Positions 7,365-14,712 of a DNA stretch of 37,154 nucleotides are shown one piece after another (position 1 is the first letter of the stretch; each line of letters begins with the position of its first letter). Under the pieces are notes generated by a model. It was given only the letters and a program-made list of their open reading frames with translations. It did not search any database and was not told the DNA's origin. Made by a program: the position numbers and the translations under genes. The stretch is taken from positions 1-37,154 of the forward strand of contig JARLHZ010000010.1 of NCBI GenBank assembly GCA_031291995.1, read 5' to 3'. The DNA is from Candidatus Doudnabacteria bacterium (GTDB taxonomy: Bacteria; Patescibacteriota; Doudnabacteria; UBA920).

Positions 7365-8637
7365 ACTTAAAATGAAACACCAGCCCGCCGATGACCGTGG
7401 CCGTGACCGCAATAGTTATCGCGACGGCGCTAATGCGCAAAAACCATTTGGAAAAACCCCTGGTAATATAGCGCGCGCCCATAATTTCCGGGCTTTCGGA
7501 AAAACGAATCAGGAAATAAAAAATTACCGGCACCATGGCTCCGTTCAAATAATCGGCGTACAAGGTCAGGCCGAACAGGTTAATTTTCGGAAACAGCGCC
7601 ACAATCAACCCAATAAGAATTTGGACTATAAAAAAAGAATAAAATACTTTGCCTTTCAGGAAACTGGCGTTTAAAGTACGCTCGTAACCGAACAGCTCCG
7701 TAAACACATACGCCGTAGCCAAAGGAACAATCGTTAAACCTAAAAATGAAGCCGCGAGCAGGCCGACGGCAAATAAACCGTAAGACAAATCGCCTGCCAG
7801 CGGGCGGATGGCCAGTGCCGCGGTCGCCGCGTCGGTTATGACTTTGTGGTTAACAAACACCGTGTAGGTGACGGCAATGGCTATCATCCAGGAAAAAAAG
7901 TTCGTTAAAATTGCTCCGGAATATACTTCGGCTTTTTCCTGGTTTAAATGTTCCGGCTTCAGCCCCTTGTCCGCAATGTAGCTATGGACAAAAAATTGCC
8001 CCCAGGCCGTAACCGTGGTGCCGAGCACCGCAATCAGGGTAAACCAGTAATGCAAATTTGTAATATAGGCTCTTTCAGGGACAAACAGGCTGAGTTTTAT
8101 GGCCTGGCCCCAATTGGGGTGCGACAATACGGCGGAAAAAATATAAGTGGCGTAAAATAGGATGGTTATTAAAAAAATCCGCTGGAGATTTTTATAATTC
8201 AGAATTATAACCAAAGCGATGAGCAGCAGGCAGCTGAGAATTAAAACCAACTCCCAGGGCAGCCAGGGAACGGTATCTAAAAGCTGGATGGAAGATTTCA
8301 GGCCGGTGACATCCTGCAGTACAACTCCCTGGTTGACTACAAAGTAAGCAATAAATAAAAAAACGGCCGTCCTGACGCCGTAGTGTTCGCGTATTAAATC
8401 GCCCAAACCGGAACCGGTGACAATGGCGATGCGCGCGCCTATTTCCTGGGTAACCGCCAGTAAAACCGTAGTCAAAATAATAAAATACTGGGAGCTCATC
8501 CCGTAAAGAGCCGCGGCCACGCTGTAAGTCGCAACACCGCCGGCATCATTGTCGGCCATGGCAGTAATCAGCCCCGGTCCGGCTACAGCCAGGAAAATCA
8601 AAATTTGCCGCTTGTATTTTTTCCAAAAGTTTGCCAT
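7363..8637 (-). CDS. Nramp-related divalent metal (probably Mg2+) transporter
   Basis: A 424-residue membrane protein with about eleven helices and the Nramp fold. Helix 1 carries GPGLITAMADNDAGG (20-34) in place of the usual DPGN motif. The helix-6 motif is GTTVTAW (206-212) where classical Nramps have a Met that coordinates Mn2+ or Fe2+. Loss of that soft-metal ligand is the hallmark of Nramp-related Mg2+ transporters (NRMT), so Mg2+ is the likely cargo. The upstream partner supports this: a soluble MgtE-N/CBS protein whose domains form the Mg2+ sensor of MgtE channels. The two genes are separated only by a palindromic element and are probably one operon. An older-style label would be MntH, which I consider less likely. 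Confidence 0.85.
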   Translation of the reverse strand: MANFWKKYKRQILIFLAVAGPGLITAMADNDAGGVATYSVAAALYGMSSQYFIILTTVLLAVTQEIGARIAIVTGSGLGDLIREHYGVRTAVFLFIAYFVVNQGVVLQDVTGLKSSIQLLDTVPWLPWELVLILSCLLLIALVIILNYKNLQRIFLITILFYATYIFSAVLSHPNWGQAIKLSLFVPERAYITNLHYWFTLIAVLGTTVTAWGQFFVHSYIADKGLKPEHLNQEKAEVYSGAILTNFFSWMIAIAVTYTVFVNHKVITDAATAALAIRPLAGDLSYGLFAVGLLAASFLGLTIVPLATAYVFTELFGYERTLNASFLKGKVFYSFFIVQILIGLIVALFPKINLFGLTLYADYLNGAMVPVIFYFLIRFSESPEIMGARYITRGFSKWFLRISAVAITIAVTATVIGGLVFHFK

Positions 8638-8650
8638 AAATCATATTAAC

Positions 8651-8730
8651 TTTACGGAATACGGAAGAGATACGGATATACGGAGGGCACACAGGTTCCG
8701 TATATCCGTACAATCTCCGTATTCCGTAAA
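8651..8730. repeat. ACGGA-word palindrome with two 34-base arms
   Basis: The left arm (8651-8684) and right arm (8697-8730) are complementary over 15 bp, then five mismatched bases (AGAGA against GATTG), then 14 bp; the loop is 12 bases. Each arm consists of TACGGA-type words. It fills the spacer between the MgtE-N/CBS gene (stop 8736-8738) and the Nramp-like gene (start 8637). Confidence 0.9.
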
Positions 8731-8735
8731 GAAAG

Positions 8736-9956
8736 TTAAGCCGAAGGAAACAGCTGCCGCATAATGTCGTCTATCGTCACCACGCCGGCCAGTTTTTTAT
8801 CTTTGTCCAGCACCGCCGCGGTGTACAAATTATATTTAGTCATCAGCTTGATAATTTTTTCCGTGCTGTCCCCCGGCTTTAACGAAGAATGGCGCGGAAA
8901 TTGCTTGGCCAAATCTGTCATTAACGCGCCCGGTTTTGCCAAAAGCAGCCTTCGGACGGAAACAATACCCTTAAAACCGCCGCTTTCATCGGTTATATAA
9001 ACATGGACTATGGAGCGCATTTTCTCGGACTGCTTCCGGATTTCATCTATGGTTTGCGCAACCGTCCAATCCGGACGGGCACTGACAAAGTCAACGGTCA
9101 TAAGCCCGCCGGCCGTATTGTCGGGATAGGAAATAAGCTTTTGCAAATTTGTGGCGTGTCCCACGTTAATATCGCCCAAAAGTTCGCTCGCCTCCTGGCT
9201 GGACAGGGTTTTTACCAGGTCTACCAGTTCATCGCTGGACATTTTGGACAAAATTTTTCCCGCCTGCTCGGGACCCAAGTATTTAACCAGAAGGGTCTGA
9301 AGCGTTGGGTCTACCTCTTCCAGCACCTTGGCAGCCTCAGCCGAGTCCAAAGACGCCAACAGGCTGGAACCGTATTTTATATCCAAATCTTCCACAATAT
9401 TTGCCAAATCCGCCGGATGCAAATGAGCGAGCTGCTCGGCCACGGTACTTAACTGTAACGGACCTCTGTTGTCTAACAATTTAGCTTCCCGAAAATCTAT
9501 CAAATTTACCTTAAACGGAACCGGAACCGTACTGCCGCTCCAGCCCAGCCGCCTAAGCAGTCCCCGAAAACTTGCGTCAATCCCGACCACGCACATTTTG
9601 TTTTCAAAGACGCTGATGCGCAAATCGTTGACCCTGACCACGCGAGTGCCGACAACATCCACAATCTGCCGGTCCAAAATGTCTTTTTTTAAATATACAT
9701 ACTGGTGCCCCGATGGTAGCTGGCTTAAAAATGCCTTGTTGAACAAATTTTTCAGGGTAATTTGGCTGCCGTCAAAATTAGCCACGTATTCATAAGGGAC
9801 AAATTTTGTTTGGCGGTCCCTGGTTTTTATGACCAAAAACTCCAAAGGCGCGAAGTTGGCTTCTTTGGGGCTGATTAAAATATCCTGGAGCTTGCCGACT
9901 ATTTCGTCGGAACTGTCATAAATTTTGTTATTTAAAAGCTCGCTGATGTAGGGCAT
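8736..9956 (-). CDS. PRC-barrel / MgtE-N / CBS-pair protein, likely Mg2+ sensor for the adjacent transporter
   Basis: A soluble regulator with no membrane segment. Two PRC-barrel-like regions (roughly 1-80 and 85-160, with GKLQDILI and GTRVVRV) are followed by an MgtE intracellular N domain of helical repeats (about 170-280, including HPADLANIVEDL and LSSQEASELLGDI), then a CBS pair (about 280-405, with TAGGLMTVDFV and GVVTIDDIMRQLF). In MgtE channels these domains bind Mg2+ and gate the pore; here the pore domain is missing and an Nramp-related transporter follows, so it probably acts in trans. I prefer the ATG at 9956 (406 residues), because the GTG at 9983 (415 residues) lies in CCGTTGTG-type word repeats. 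The GTG cannot be excluded. Confidence 0.85.
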   Translation of the reverse strand: MPYISELLNNKIYDSSDEIVGKLQDILISPKEANFAPLEFLVIKTRDRQTKFVPYEYVANFDGSQITLKNLFNKAFLSQLPSGHQYVYLKKDILDRQIVDVVGTRVVRVNDLRISVFENKMCVVGIDASFRGLLRRLGWSGSTVPVPFKVNLIDFREAKLLDNRGPLQLSTVAEQLAHLHPADLANIVEDLDIKYGSSLLASLDSAEAAKVLEEVDPTLQTLLVKYLGPEQAGKILSKMSSDELVDLVKTLSSQEASELLGDINVGHATNLQKLISYPDNTAGGLMTVDFVSARPDWTVAQTIDEIRKQSEKMRSIVHVYITDESGGFKGIVSVRRLLLAKPGALMTDLAKQFPRHSSLKPGDSTEKIIKLMTKYNLYTAAVLDKDKKLAGVVTIDDIMRQLFPSA

Positions 9957-9963
9957 ATACAAC

Positions 9964-10008
9964 GGAATTTTATAAAGGGACACAACGGAAAACTACGGAA
10001 CCTACGGA
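9964..10008. repeat. Short run of ACGGA words upstream of the sensor gene
   Basis: ACGGAA, ACGGAA, ACGGAA and ACGGAC occur between about 9962 and 10008, the same word as in the palindrome at 8651-8730, but here in one direction only, with no complementary arm. Confidence 0.45.
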
Positions 10009-10070
10009 CAGATTCTTAGAATATTTAACCTGATAAGCAGCCTTATATTAGCATATTTGACTTTATTGGG

Positions 10071-10424
10071 CTAATAGCGATTTGCTCCGGGAGCCCTTAT
10101 GAGGCGGCGGCCGATTATGGAAACTACGGTAACAATCAAGCTGCCGAAAAACGCCGCCCAAAAACCTTCCACATGGAAGCCTTTTACGAAACTGGCGGCC
10201 CAAAACATCAGAGCGTTTATTACCAGCAGAAAAAAACCAAACGTCACAATGCTCAACGGCAGGGTCAAAAGTTTGAGCAGCGGACCCACTGTGACATTTA
10301 ATATGCCGAGGACAACGGCAACTAATATCGCGGTCCAAAAACCGCTGACGCTTATGCCGCGGACGACGCTGGCAGCCAGCAGAACCCCGAGGGCAGTGAA
10401 CAATATCCTAAATATAATTTTCAT
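10071..10424 (-). CDS. PF04020 (phage holin 4-like, YvlD-type) membrane protein
   Basis: 117 residues with four hydrophobic segments, about 5-25, 28-48, 55-78 and 85-108. The conserved middle NVTVGPLLKLLTLPLSIVTF followed by LLVINALMFWAASF is characteristic of the PF04020/YvlD family of small four-helix membrane proteins. The name holin reflects similarity only; chromosomal members have no established lytic role and are often linked to envelope stress. The gene is divergent from the malic enzyme gene, with 63 bases between them. Confidence 0.85.
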   Translation of the reverse strand: MKIIFRILFTALGVLLAASVVRGISVSGFWTAILVAVVLGILNVTVGPLLKLLTLPLSIVTFGFFLLVINALMFWAASFVKGFHVEGFWAAFFGSLIVTVVSIIGRRLIRAPGANRY

Positions 10425-10487
10425 GATTGAAGTATAACATTTTACGAAATTTTTATAAACCCCGATTGTTTGCTAAAATAGCTGCAT

Positions 10488-11627
10488 ATGGATTATCCGG
10501 GCAAAAAATCCCTCAAGCTGCATGCCAAGTTTAAGGGTAAAATGGAAATAAAAATCAAAGTCCCGTTATGGACTATGGCCGACCTTTCCCTGGCATATAC
10601 CCCCGGCGTGGCCGAGGTTTGCAAAAAAATCGCCGCCAATGGGGCGCTTGCCAAAAAATATACCATCAAAAACAATACGGTCGCCATTATTACCGACGGC
10701 AGCGCCGTGCTGGGCCTGGGCAACATAGGGCCGCTCGCGGCTTTACCGGTTATGGAAGGCAAGGCCATTTTGCATAAACGATTTGCCAATATTGACGCCT
10801 TCCCGATTTGCCTGGATACCCAGGATACCGAAGAAATCATCCGCACCGTAAAAAATATCGCTCCGGTTTTCGCGGCTATTCATTTGGAAGACATTGCCGC
10901 GCCGCGCTGTTTTGAAATTGAACGGCGGCTGCGGGCCGAGCTGGACATTCCGGTGCTCCACGACGACCAGCACTGCACGGCCGTGGTGGTTTTGGCGGGA
11001 TTGATAAACGCGTTAAAAGTTTCGCGGCTAAATAAAGCGCAGGCGAATGTGGTAATCAACGGCGCGGGAGGCGCGGGCATTGCCATTGGCCGCCTGCTTT
11101 TGGCTTATGGTTTTAAAAACCTGGTGCTGTTGGACAGCCAAGGTTCCATATATAGAGGGCGGAAAGGACTGTCCGCCGAAAAGCTCAAGCTGGCTAAATT
11201 AACCAATCGGCAAAAAATCTCCGGCGACCTGCCGGCCTGCCTGAAAAACGCCGACATATTCATCGGGGTAAGCAAGGGCGGCCTTCTCAAGGCCGAAATG
11301 GTTAAACAAATGAATAAAAATCCGGTAATTTTTGCGCTGTCTAATCCGATCCCGGAAATAATGCCGGCTGAGGCCAAAAAAGCCGGGGCGCGGATTATTG
11401 CCACCGGCCGCGGTGATTTCCCCAATCAAATTAATAATGTCCTGGTTTTCCCCGGCCTATTCCGCGGCGCTTTGGATAACAACGTTCGGGAAATTACCGA
11501 GGCAATGCTGTTAAAGGCCGCCAATAACCTGAGCGCCCTTGTTAAATTTCCGACTGTCCACAAAATCCTGCCCGATTTGTTTGATACTTCTGTCGCCCAA
11601 GCCGTAGCCGGAGCCGTCAAAAACTGA
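10488..11627 (+). CDS. Malic enzyme, short form (oxaloacetate-decarboxylating)
   Basis: Oxidatively decarboxylates malate to pyruvate with NAD(P)+. 379 residues, lacking the phosphotransacetylase tail of long MaeB. Seen in order: YTPGVAEVC (catalytic Tyr, near residue 37), [16 protein letters not shown] (catalytic Lys), the metal ligands in [12 protein letters not shown] and [15 protein letters not shown], and the dinucleotide fold [15 protein letters not shown] (about 190-204) with VLLDSQG. This may supply NADH to the NDH-2 and oxidase chain elsewhere in the window, but NAD against NADP preference cannot be decided. The start at 10488 agrees with the family start (YPGKKSLK...). A TAAAAT at 10474-10479 could be a -10. 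The stop is TGA. Confidence 0.92.
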   Translation: MDYPGKKSLKLHAKFKGKMEIKIKVPLWTMADLSLAYTPGVAEVCKKIAANGALAKKYTIKNNTVAIITDGSAVLGLGNIGPLAALPVMEGKAILHKRFANIDAFPICLDTQDTEEIIRTVKNIAPVFAAIHLEDIAAPRCFEIERRLRAELDIPVLHDDQHCTAVVVLAGLINALKVSRLNKAQANVVINGAGGAGIAIGRLLLAYGFKNLVLLDSQGSIYRGRKGLSAEKLKLAKLTNRQKISGDLPACLKNADIFIGVSKGGLLKAEMVKQMNKNPVIFALSNPIPEIMPAEAKKAGARIIATGRGDFPNQINNVLVFPGLFRGALDNNVREITEAMLLKAANNLSALVKFPTVHKILPDLFDTSVAQAVAGAVKN

Positions 11628-11796
11628 AGTAATAGCGATAAAAGCCAACCCGGATGGGCGGACAAATTTTTTTGCCCCGCGTCTTGCCGATGAACAAATT
11701 TTCCTTTATCACCATTGTTAACCGGCAGGGCGTAGAGGCAAACCAAACTTTGTCCGGCAGCCCGGACCAAAAATACACCTGTTCGTAAAAACCATC
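11628..11796. other. Spacer with a doubtful 44-codon open frame
   Basis: An ATG at 11654 opens a frame to a TAA at 11786-11788 (44 residues, containing MNKFSFITIVNRQG). It has no recognisable family and no ribosome-binding site, so I do not call it a gene. It could be a decayed remnant. Confidence 0.35.
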
Positions 11797-11822
11797 AAAC
11801 CGCTTGACGGCAAGCGGTTTTT
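11797..11822 (+). terminator. Rho-independent terminator before the MarR operon
   Basis: A perfect 10-bp stem, AAACCGCTTG (11797-11806) and CAAGCGGTTT (11811-11820), with loop ACGG and a five-T tail (11818-11822). It ends transcription coming from the malic enzyme side. Its stem-loop also contains the -35 element of the next promoter. Confidence 0.8.
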
Positions 11823-11861
11823 GGTATATTATTAGTTTATCTAATAATTTGATTATCTAAT
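11804..11861 (+). promoter_or_regulatory. Promoter and probable MarR operator
   Basis: TTGACG (11804-11809), a 17-base spacer, then TATTAT (11827-11832). From the -10 region onward come ATTAGTTTATCTAAT (11831-11845, ends ATTAG/CTAAT inverted) and a direct repeat of TTATCTAAT (11837-11845 and 11853-11861). The position over the start point and the leader is that expected for autorepression by the MarR protein encoded at 11871. The -35 is inside the upstream terminator hairpin. Confidence 0.65.
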
Positions 11862-11870
11862 CATACGGAA

Positions 11871-12287
11871 ATGGGCACAAATTCAAATGAAAAAATTGTC
11901 TCCCTGTTTTTTACCGTATCCCGAAGCCTAAAACAAAAAATGGACCTGAGCAGCCCGTTTTTTCAGCTGCCCCTGGCCCACGCGGAAACGCTACGCCTTA
12001 TCCGTGAAAAGAAAAGGGTGCCGATGAAGCAAGTGGCCGATTTTTTGGCCATTACCCCGCCGTCGGCTACGGCGCTGATTGGCCACCTGGCCAAAGCCGG
12101 TTATGTCCAAAGGACGTCCGGCAAAAACGACCGCCGGGCGGTCTACCTGTCCCTGACAAAAAAAGGGGCCTCGGTCATGCAAAAAGCGGTATTGGACCAT
12201 TGTAAGGTTTTTAGCAAGCTTTTGGATAAAATCAGCGACAAGGAACATTTGGAATTACTTAACATATTAACTAAACTAGCTAAATAG
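11871..12287 (+). CDS. MarR-family transcriptional regulator
   Basis: 138 residues, the usual length of a MarR dimer subunit. The winged helix-turn-helix covers about 35-100: MKQVADFLAITPPSATALIG is the helix-turn-helix, and the wing contains SGKNDRRAVYLSLTKKG with the conserved DRR motif. Flanking helices (about 5-25 and 105-135) form the dimer interface. It is the first gene of an operon with two membrane-fusion proteins and an EmrB-like pump, an arrangement like emrRAB, so it probably derepresses the pump in response to a toxic ligand. The next gene starts 5 bases after its stop. Confidence 0.9.
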   Translation: MGTNSNEKIVSLFFTVSRSLKQKMDLSSPFFQLPLAHAETLRLIREKKRVPMKQVADFLAITPPSATALIGHLAKAGYVQRTSGKNDRRAVYLSLTKKGASVMQKAVLDHCKVFSKLLDKISDKEHLELLNILTKLAK

Positions 12288-12292
12288 AATCT

Positions 12293-13852
12293 ATGAGAAA
12301 ACACACCACATTCGCGGCGGTCGGTATTGCGGTTATTCTTGTTGCCGGAGCCTTTGTCAGCCATTCATTGAGCCAAACTCCGCAAATCAATTTTACGACC
12401 GTAACCAAAGCCGACATAACGCAGGCAGTCAATGAAGACGGAATTGTCGACGCGGCGCAGGATCTTTCACTGTCGTTCCAATCCGGCGGAATTGTCTCCC
12501 AGGTAAATGTAAAAAGCGGAGATACCGTTAAAAAGGGGCAGATTTTAGTAAAGTTAGACTCTGCCGCGGCCTCGGCGGCGCTCAGCCAGGCTCAGGCAGC
12601 GTTATCCGTAGCCCAAGCCAATTATAATAAACTGATAAACGGCGCTACCGGCGCCCAGTTGAATGTGTCACAGGCAGCGCTGCAAACCGCGCAAACCGCT
12701 CTGGATAACGCCAAAAAAACCCAAACCGCGACCATTGCGCAGCAAAATTTGATAGTCAGCAACGCGCAAATCACCCTGTTTAACTCAGGACTGGCCGCTA
12801 CGCCATCCGCGGGCAACGTCTCTTCGGCCGGCCCGACAATATCCGGAACCTACACCGGCACTGCCGAAGGTCAATACAATATTATAATTTCGAACAGCGG
12901 CTCGGGGGAAAACTTTTCGTACAGCGGTCTGGAAAACGGCAGCGCCGCGGTAACCACCACCGCCCCATCGCCCCTGGGCACAAAAGGCCTGTACATCCAA
13001 TTTCCTTCTTCCACTCTTCCCAGCAATGACACTTGGACGGTCAATATTCCCAATACCAAAGCTTCAACTTATTTGGCCAACTTAAACTCGTACAATGCCG
13101 CGTTACAGACTCAAAATCAAGCTGGCGTAAGCGCCCAGGCGGCGATTGATAACGCCCAGGCGGCTCTGGCGCAGGCTCAATCCGCTTTGCAGCTGGCGCA
13201 AACTCCGCCCCGTCCGGAAGATATCGCCTCCGCCAAAGCCCAGGTTGATTCCGCGGCGGCCCAGCTCCAGACCGCGCAAAATAATTACAATAACAACGTA
13301 CTAACCGCCCCGATAGACGGAATCATAACGTCGGTGGATACTAAAATTGGCGAGACAGTGGCCGGCAGCACCCTGGTACCGGGAGTCGATGCCGTAAAAA
13401 TGATATCCGGACAAAACCTTGAAGTCGTCGCCTATTTGTCTGAGGCCGACATCGGCAAAATAAAAGTTGGCGACCCGGCCACGGTCACGTTAAGCGCCTA
13501 TGGCAGCAACACGCCATTTAACGCTTCGGTAATTGCCATCGACCCGGGAGCAACCGTAACCAATGGTGTGTCAGCTTACAAAACCACGCTGGAATTCGCC
13601 CAGTTAGATGACCGCATTAAGACGGGCATGAACGCCAATGTGCTTATTACGGATGAAACACGCGCCAATGCCCTGGTTATCCCCCAATCGGCGGTAATTA
13701 CCAAAGGCGACCAGAGCTTTGTCTTAACCCCGGATCAAAACGGGAAAGTCCAGGAAACGCAAATTCAAACCGGCATTAGCAGCTTAGACGGCAGAATAGA
13801 AGTTCTGTCAGGCTTGAGCGAAGGACAAAAAATAGCGACTTTCGGCAATTAA
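12293..13852 (+). CDS. Membrane-fusion (HlyD/MacA-type) adaptor with an inserted domain at the hairpin tip
   Basis: 519 residues. A membrane anchor lies at about 7-27 (VGIAVILVAGAFVSHSL). The lipoyl-like first half (VSQVNVKSGDTVKKGQILVKL, about 62-84) leads into an Ala/Gln-rich helix (about 85-165). Then comes a beta-rich, Gly/Ser/Tyr-rich insert (about 180-253, including SGTYTG, YSGLENGS and PLGTKGLYIQF). A second Ala/Gln-rich helix follows (about 254-335), then the second lipoyl half (LTAPIDGIITSVDTKIGE) and beta-barrel domains. The insert sits where the hairpin of Gram-negative adaptors meets TolC. The adaptor at 32101 has the same insert at the same position. Probable partner: the MFS pump encoded at 14713. 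Confidence 0.88.
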   Translation: MRKHTTFAAVGIAVILVAGAFVSHSLSQTPQINFTTVTKADITQAVNEDGIVDAAQDLSLSFQSGGIVSQVNVKSGDTVKKGQILVKLDSAAASAALSQAQAALSVAQANYNKLINGATGAQLNVSQAALQTAQTALDNAKKTQTATIAQQNLIVSNAQITLFNSGLAATPSAGNVSSAGPTISGTYTGTAEGQYNIIISNSGSGENFSYSGLENGSAAVTTTAPSPLGTKGLYIQFPSSTLPSNDTWTVNIPNTKASTYLANLNSYNAALQTQNQAGVSAQAAIDNAQAALAQAQSALQLAQTPPRPEDIASAKAQVDSAAAQLQTAQNNYNNNVLTAPIDGIITSVDTKIGETVAGSTLVPGVDAVKMISGQNLEVVAYLSEADIGKIKVGDPATVTLSAYGSNTPFNASVIAIDPGATVTNGVSAYKTTLEFAQLDDRIKTGMNANVLITDETRANALVIPQSAVITKGDQSFVLTPDQNGKVQETQIQTGISSLDGRIEVLSGLSEGQKIATFGN

Positions 13853-13879
13853 TAACCGATCAAAATTTAATCATCATTT

Positions 13880-14572
13880 ATGGACAATTCAAAACCTGAA
13901 GATCAAATAGTCAAAGCCGTGGAAAACACGGAAGGCAAAATAGAAAAAACCGAACGGGGAATCCTGCAAAATAAATGGGTCAGGAGCGGCGGTGCCGTGG
14001 TTTCGGTATTGGTCGTTGTGGGAGCGCTGCTTTATTGGCAAATGTCCAGCACCAGGGTCGGAATAGACACCTCGCTAATCAGCGCTCCGGTCATTGACCT
14101 GTCCCCGACCGCGCCCGGCCAGCTGGAAGAAATATTCGTTAACGAAGGCGACATGGTGGCGGCAAACGCGCCGGTGGCCAAAGTCGGCGATGAAATTATA
14201 AAAGCCAAAATCGCCGGGGAAATTATCAGCGTGCAAAACAACATCGGCAAAAGTTTTAATCCGGGACAGACTGTAGTCAGCATGATAGACCGCGGGCAGC
14301 TGCGGGTAATTGGTACGATTGACGAAAATAAAGGCCTGGACCAGATTCATGTCGGCCAGCTGGCCAGCTTTACCGTGGACGCGTTCGGCTCAAAACAGTA
14401 CCAGGGAGTAGTGGACGAGATAAGCCCGAGCTCCAACCAATCCGACGTGGTATTTAATATTTCATCGCAGCGCGAAGAGCAGCAGTTCAACGTAAAAGTC
14501 CGCTTTAACACCGACGCTTACCCCGAATTAAAAAACGGCATGAGCGCGAAACTGACAATATTCACAAAATAA
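13880..14572 (+). CDS. Short HlyD-type adaptor lacking a coiled-coil hairpin
   Basis: 230 residues: a charged cytoplasmic N-terminus (about 1-34), a membrane anchor (about 35-53, VVSVLVVVGALLYW), then an extracytoplasmic part. The two halves of the lipoyl-like domain (LEEIFVNEGDMVAANAPVAK and AGEIISVQNNIGKSFNPGQT) are directly joined with no helical hairpin between them. A beta-barrel domain follows (VIGTIDENKGLDQIHVGQLA and NVKVRFNTDAYPELKNGMSA). It lies between a full-size adaptor and an EmrB-like pump. It may form mixed rings with the larger adaptor or be the pump's direct partner. A hairpin-less adaptor is compatible with a cell lacking an outer membrane. Confidence 0.82.
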   Translation: MDNSKPEDQIVKAVENTEGKIEKTERGILQNKWVRSGGAVVSVLVVVGALLYWQMSSTRVGIDTSLISAPVIDLSPTAPGQLEEIFVNEGDMVAANAPVAKVGDEIIKAKIAGEIISVQNNIGKSFNPGQTVVSMIDRGQLRVIGTIDENKGLDQIHVGQLASFTVDAFGSKQYQGVVDEISPSSNQSDVVFNISSQREEQQFNVKVRFNTDAYPELKNGMSAKLTIFTK

Positions 14573-14692
14573 ATTTCCAATTACAAATTTCAAATCAAAC
14601 CCAAATAGTTAAATGTCAAAATTTAAGACTTTGACATTTAATTTTGAGCATCTATTTGAAATTTGAAATTTGATATTGGAAATTTGTAATTT
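14571..14692. repeat. AAATTTC/AATTACAAAT-word palindrome between adaptor and pump genes
   Basis: The core TAAATGTCAAA (14610-14620) and TTTGACATTTA (14630-14640) are perfect 11-base arms. Outside them, CAAATTTCAAAT-type words on the left (14571-14595) face ATTTGAAATTTG-type words on the right (14653-14692), with extra copies on the right. The left end overlaps the TAA stop of the adaptor gene (14570-14572), and the right end stops about 20 bases before the pump start. Confidence 0.8.
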
Positions 14693-14712
14693 TAGTTCCG
14701 ACCCAAAAGATT

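Noticed and set aside
7363-8637. Calling the Nramp protein MntH (Mn2+ transporter)
   Set aside because: The metal-binding Met is missing, the DPGN motif is changed, and the neighbour is a Mg2+-sensor-type protein.
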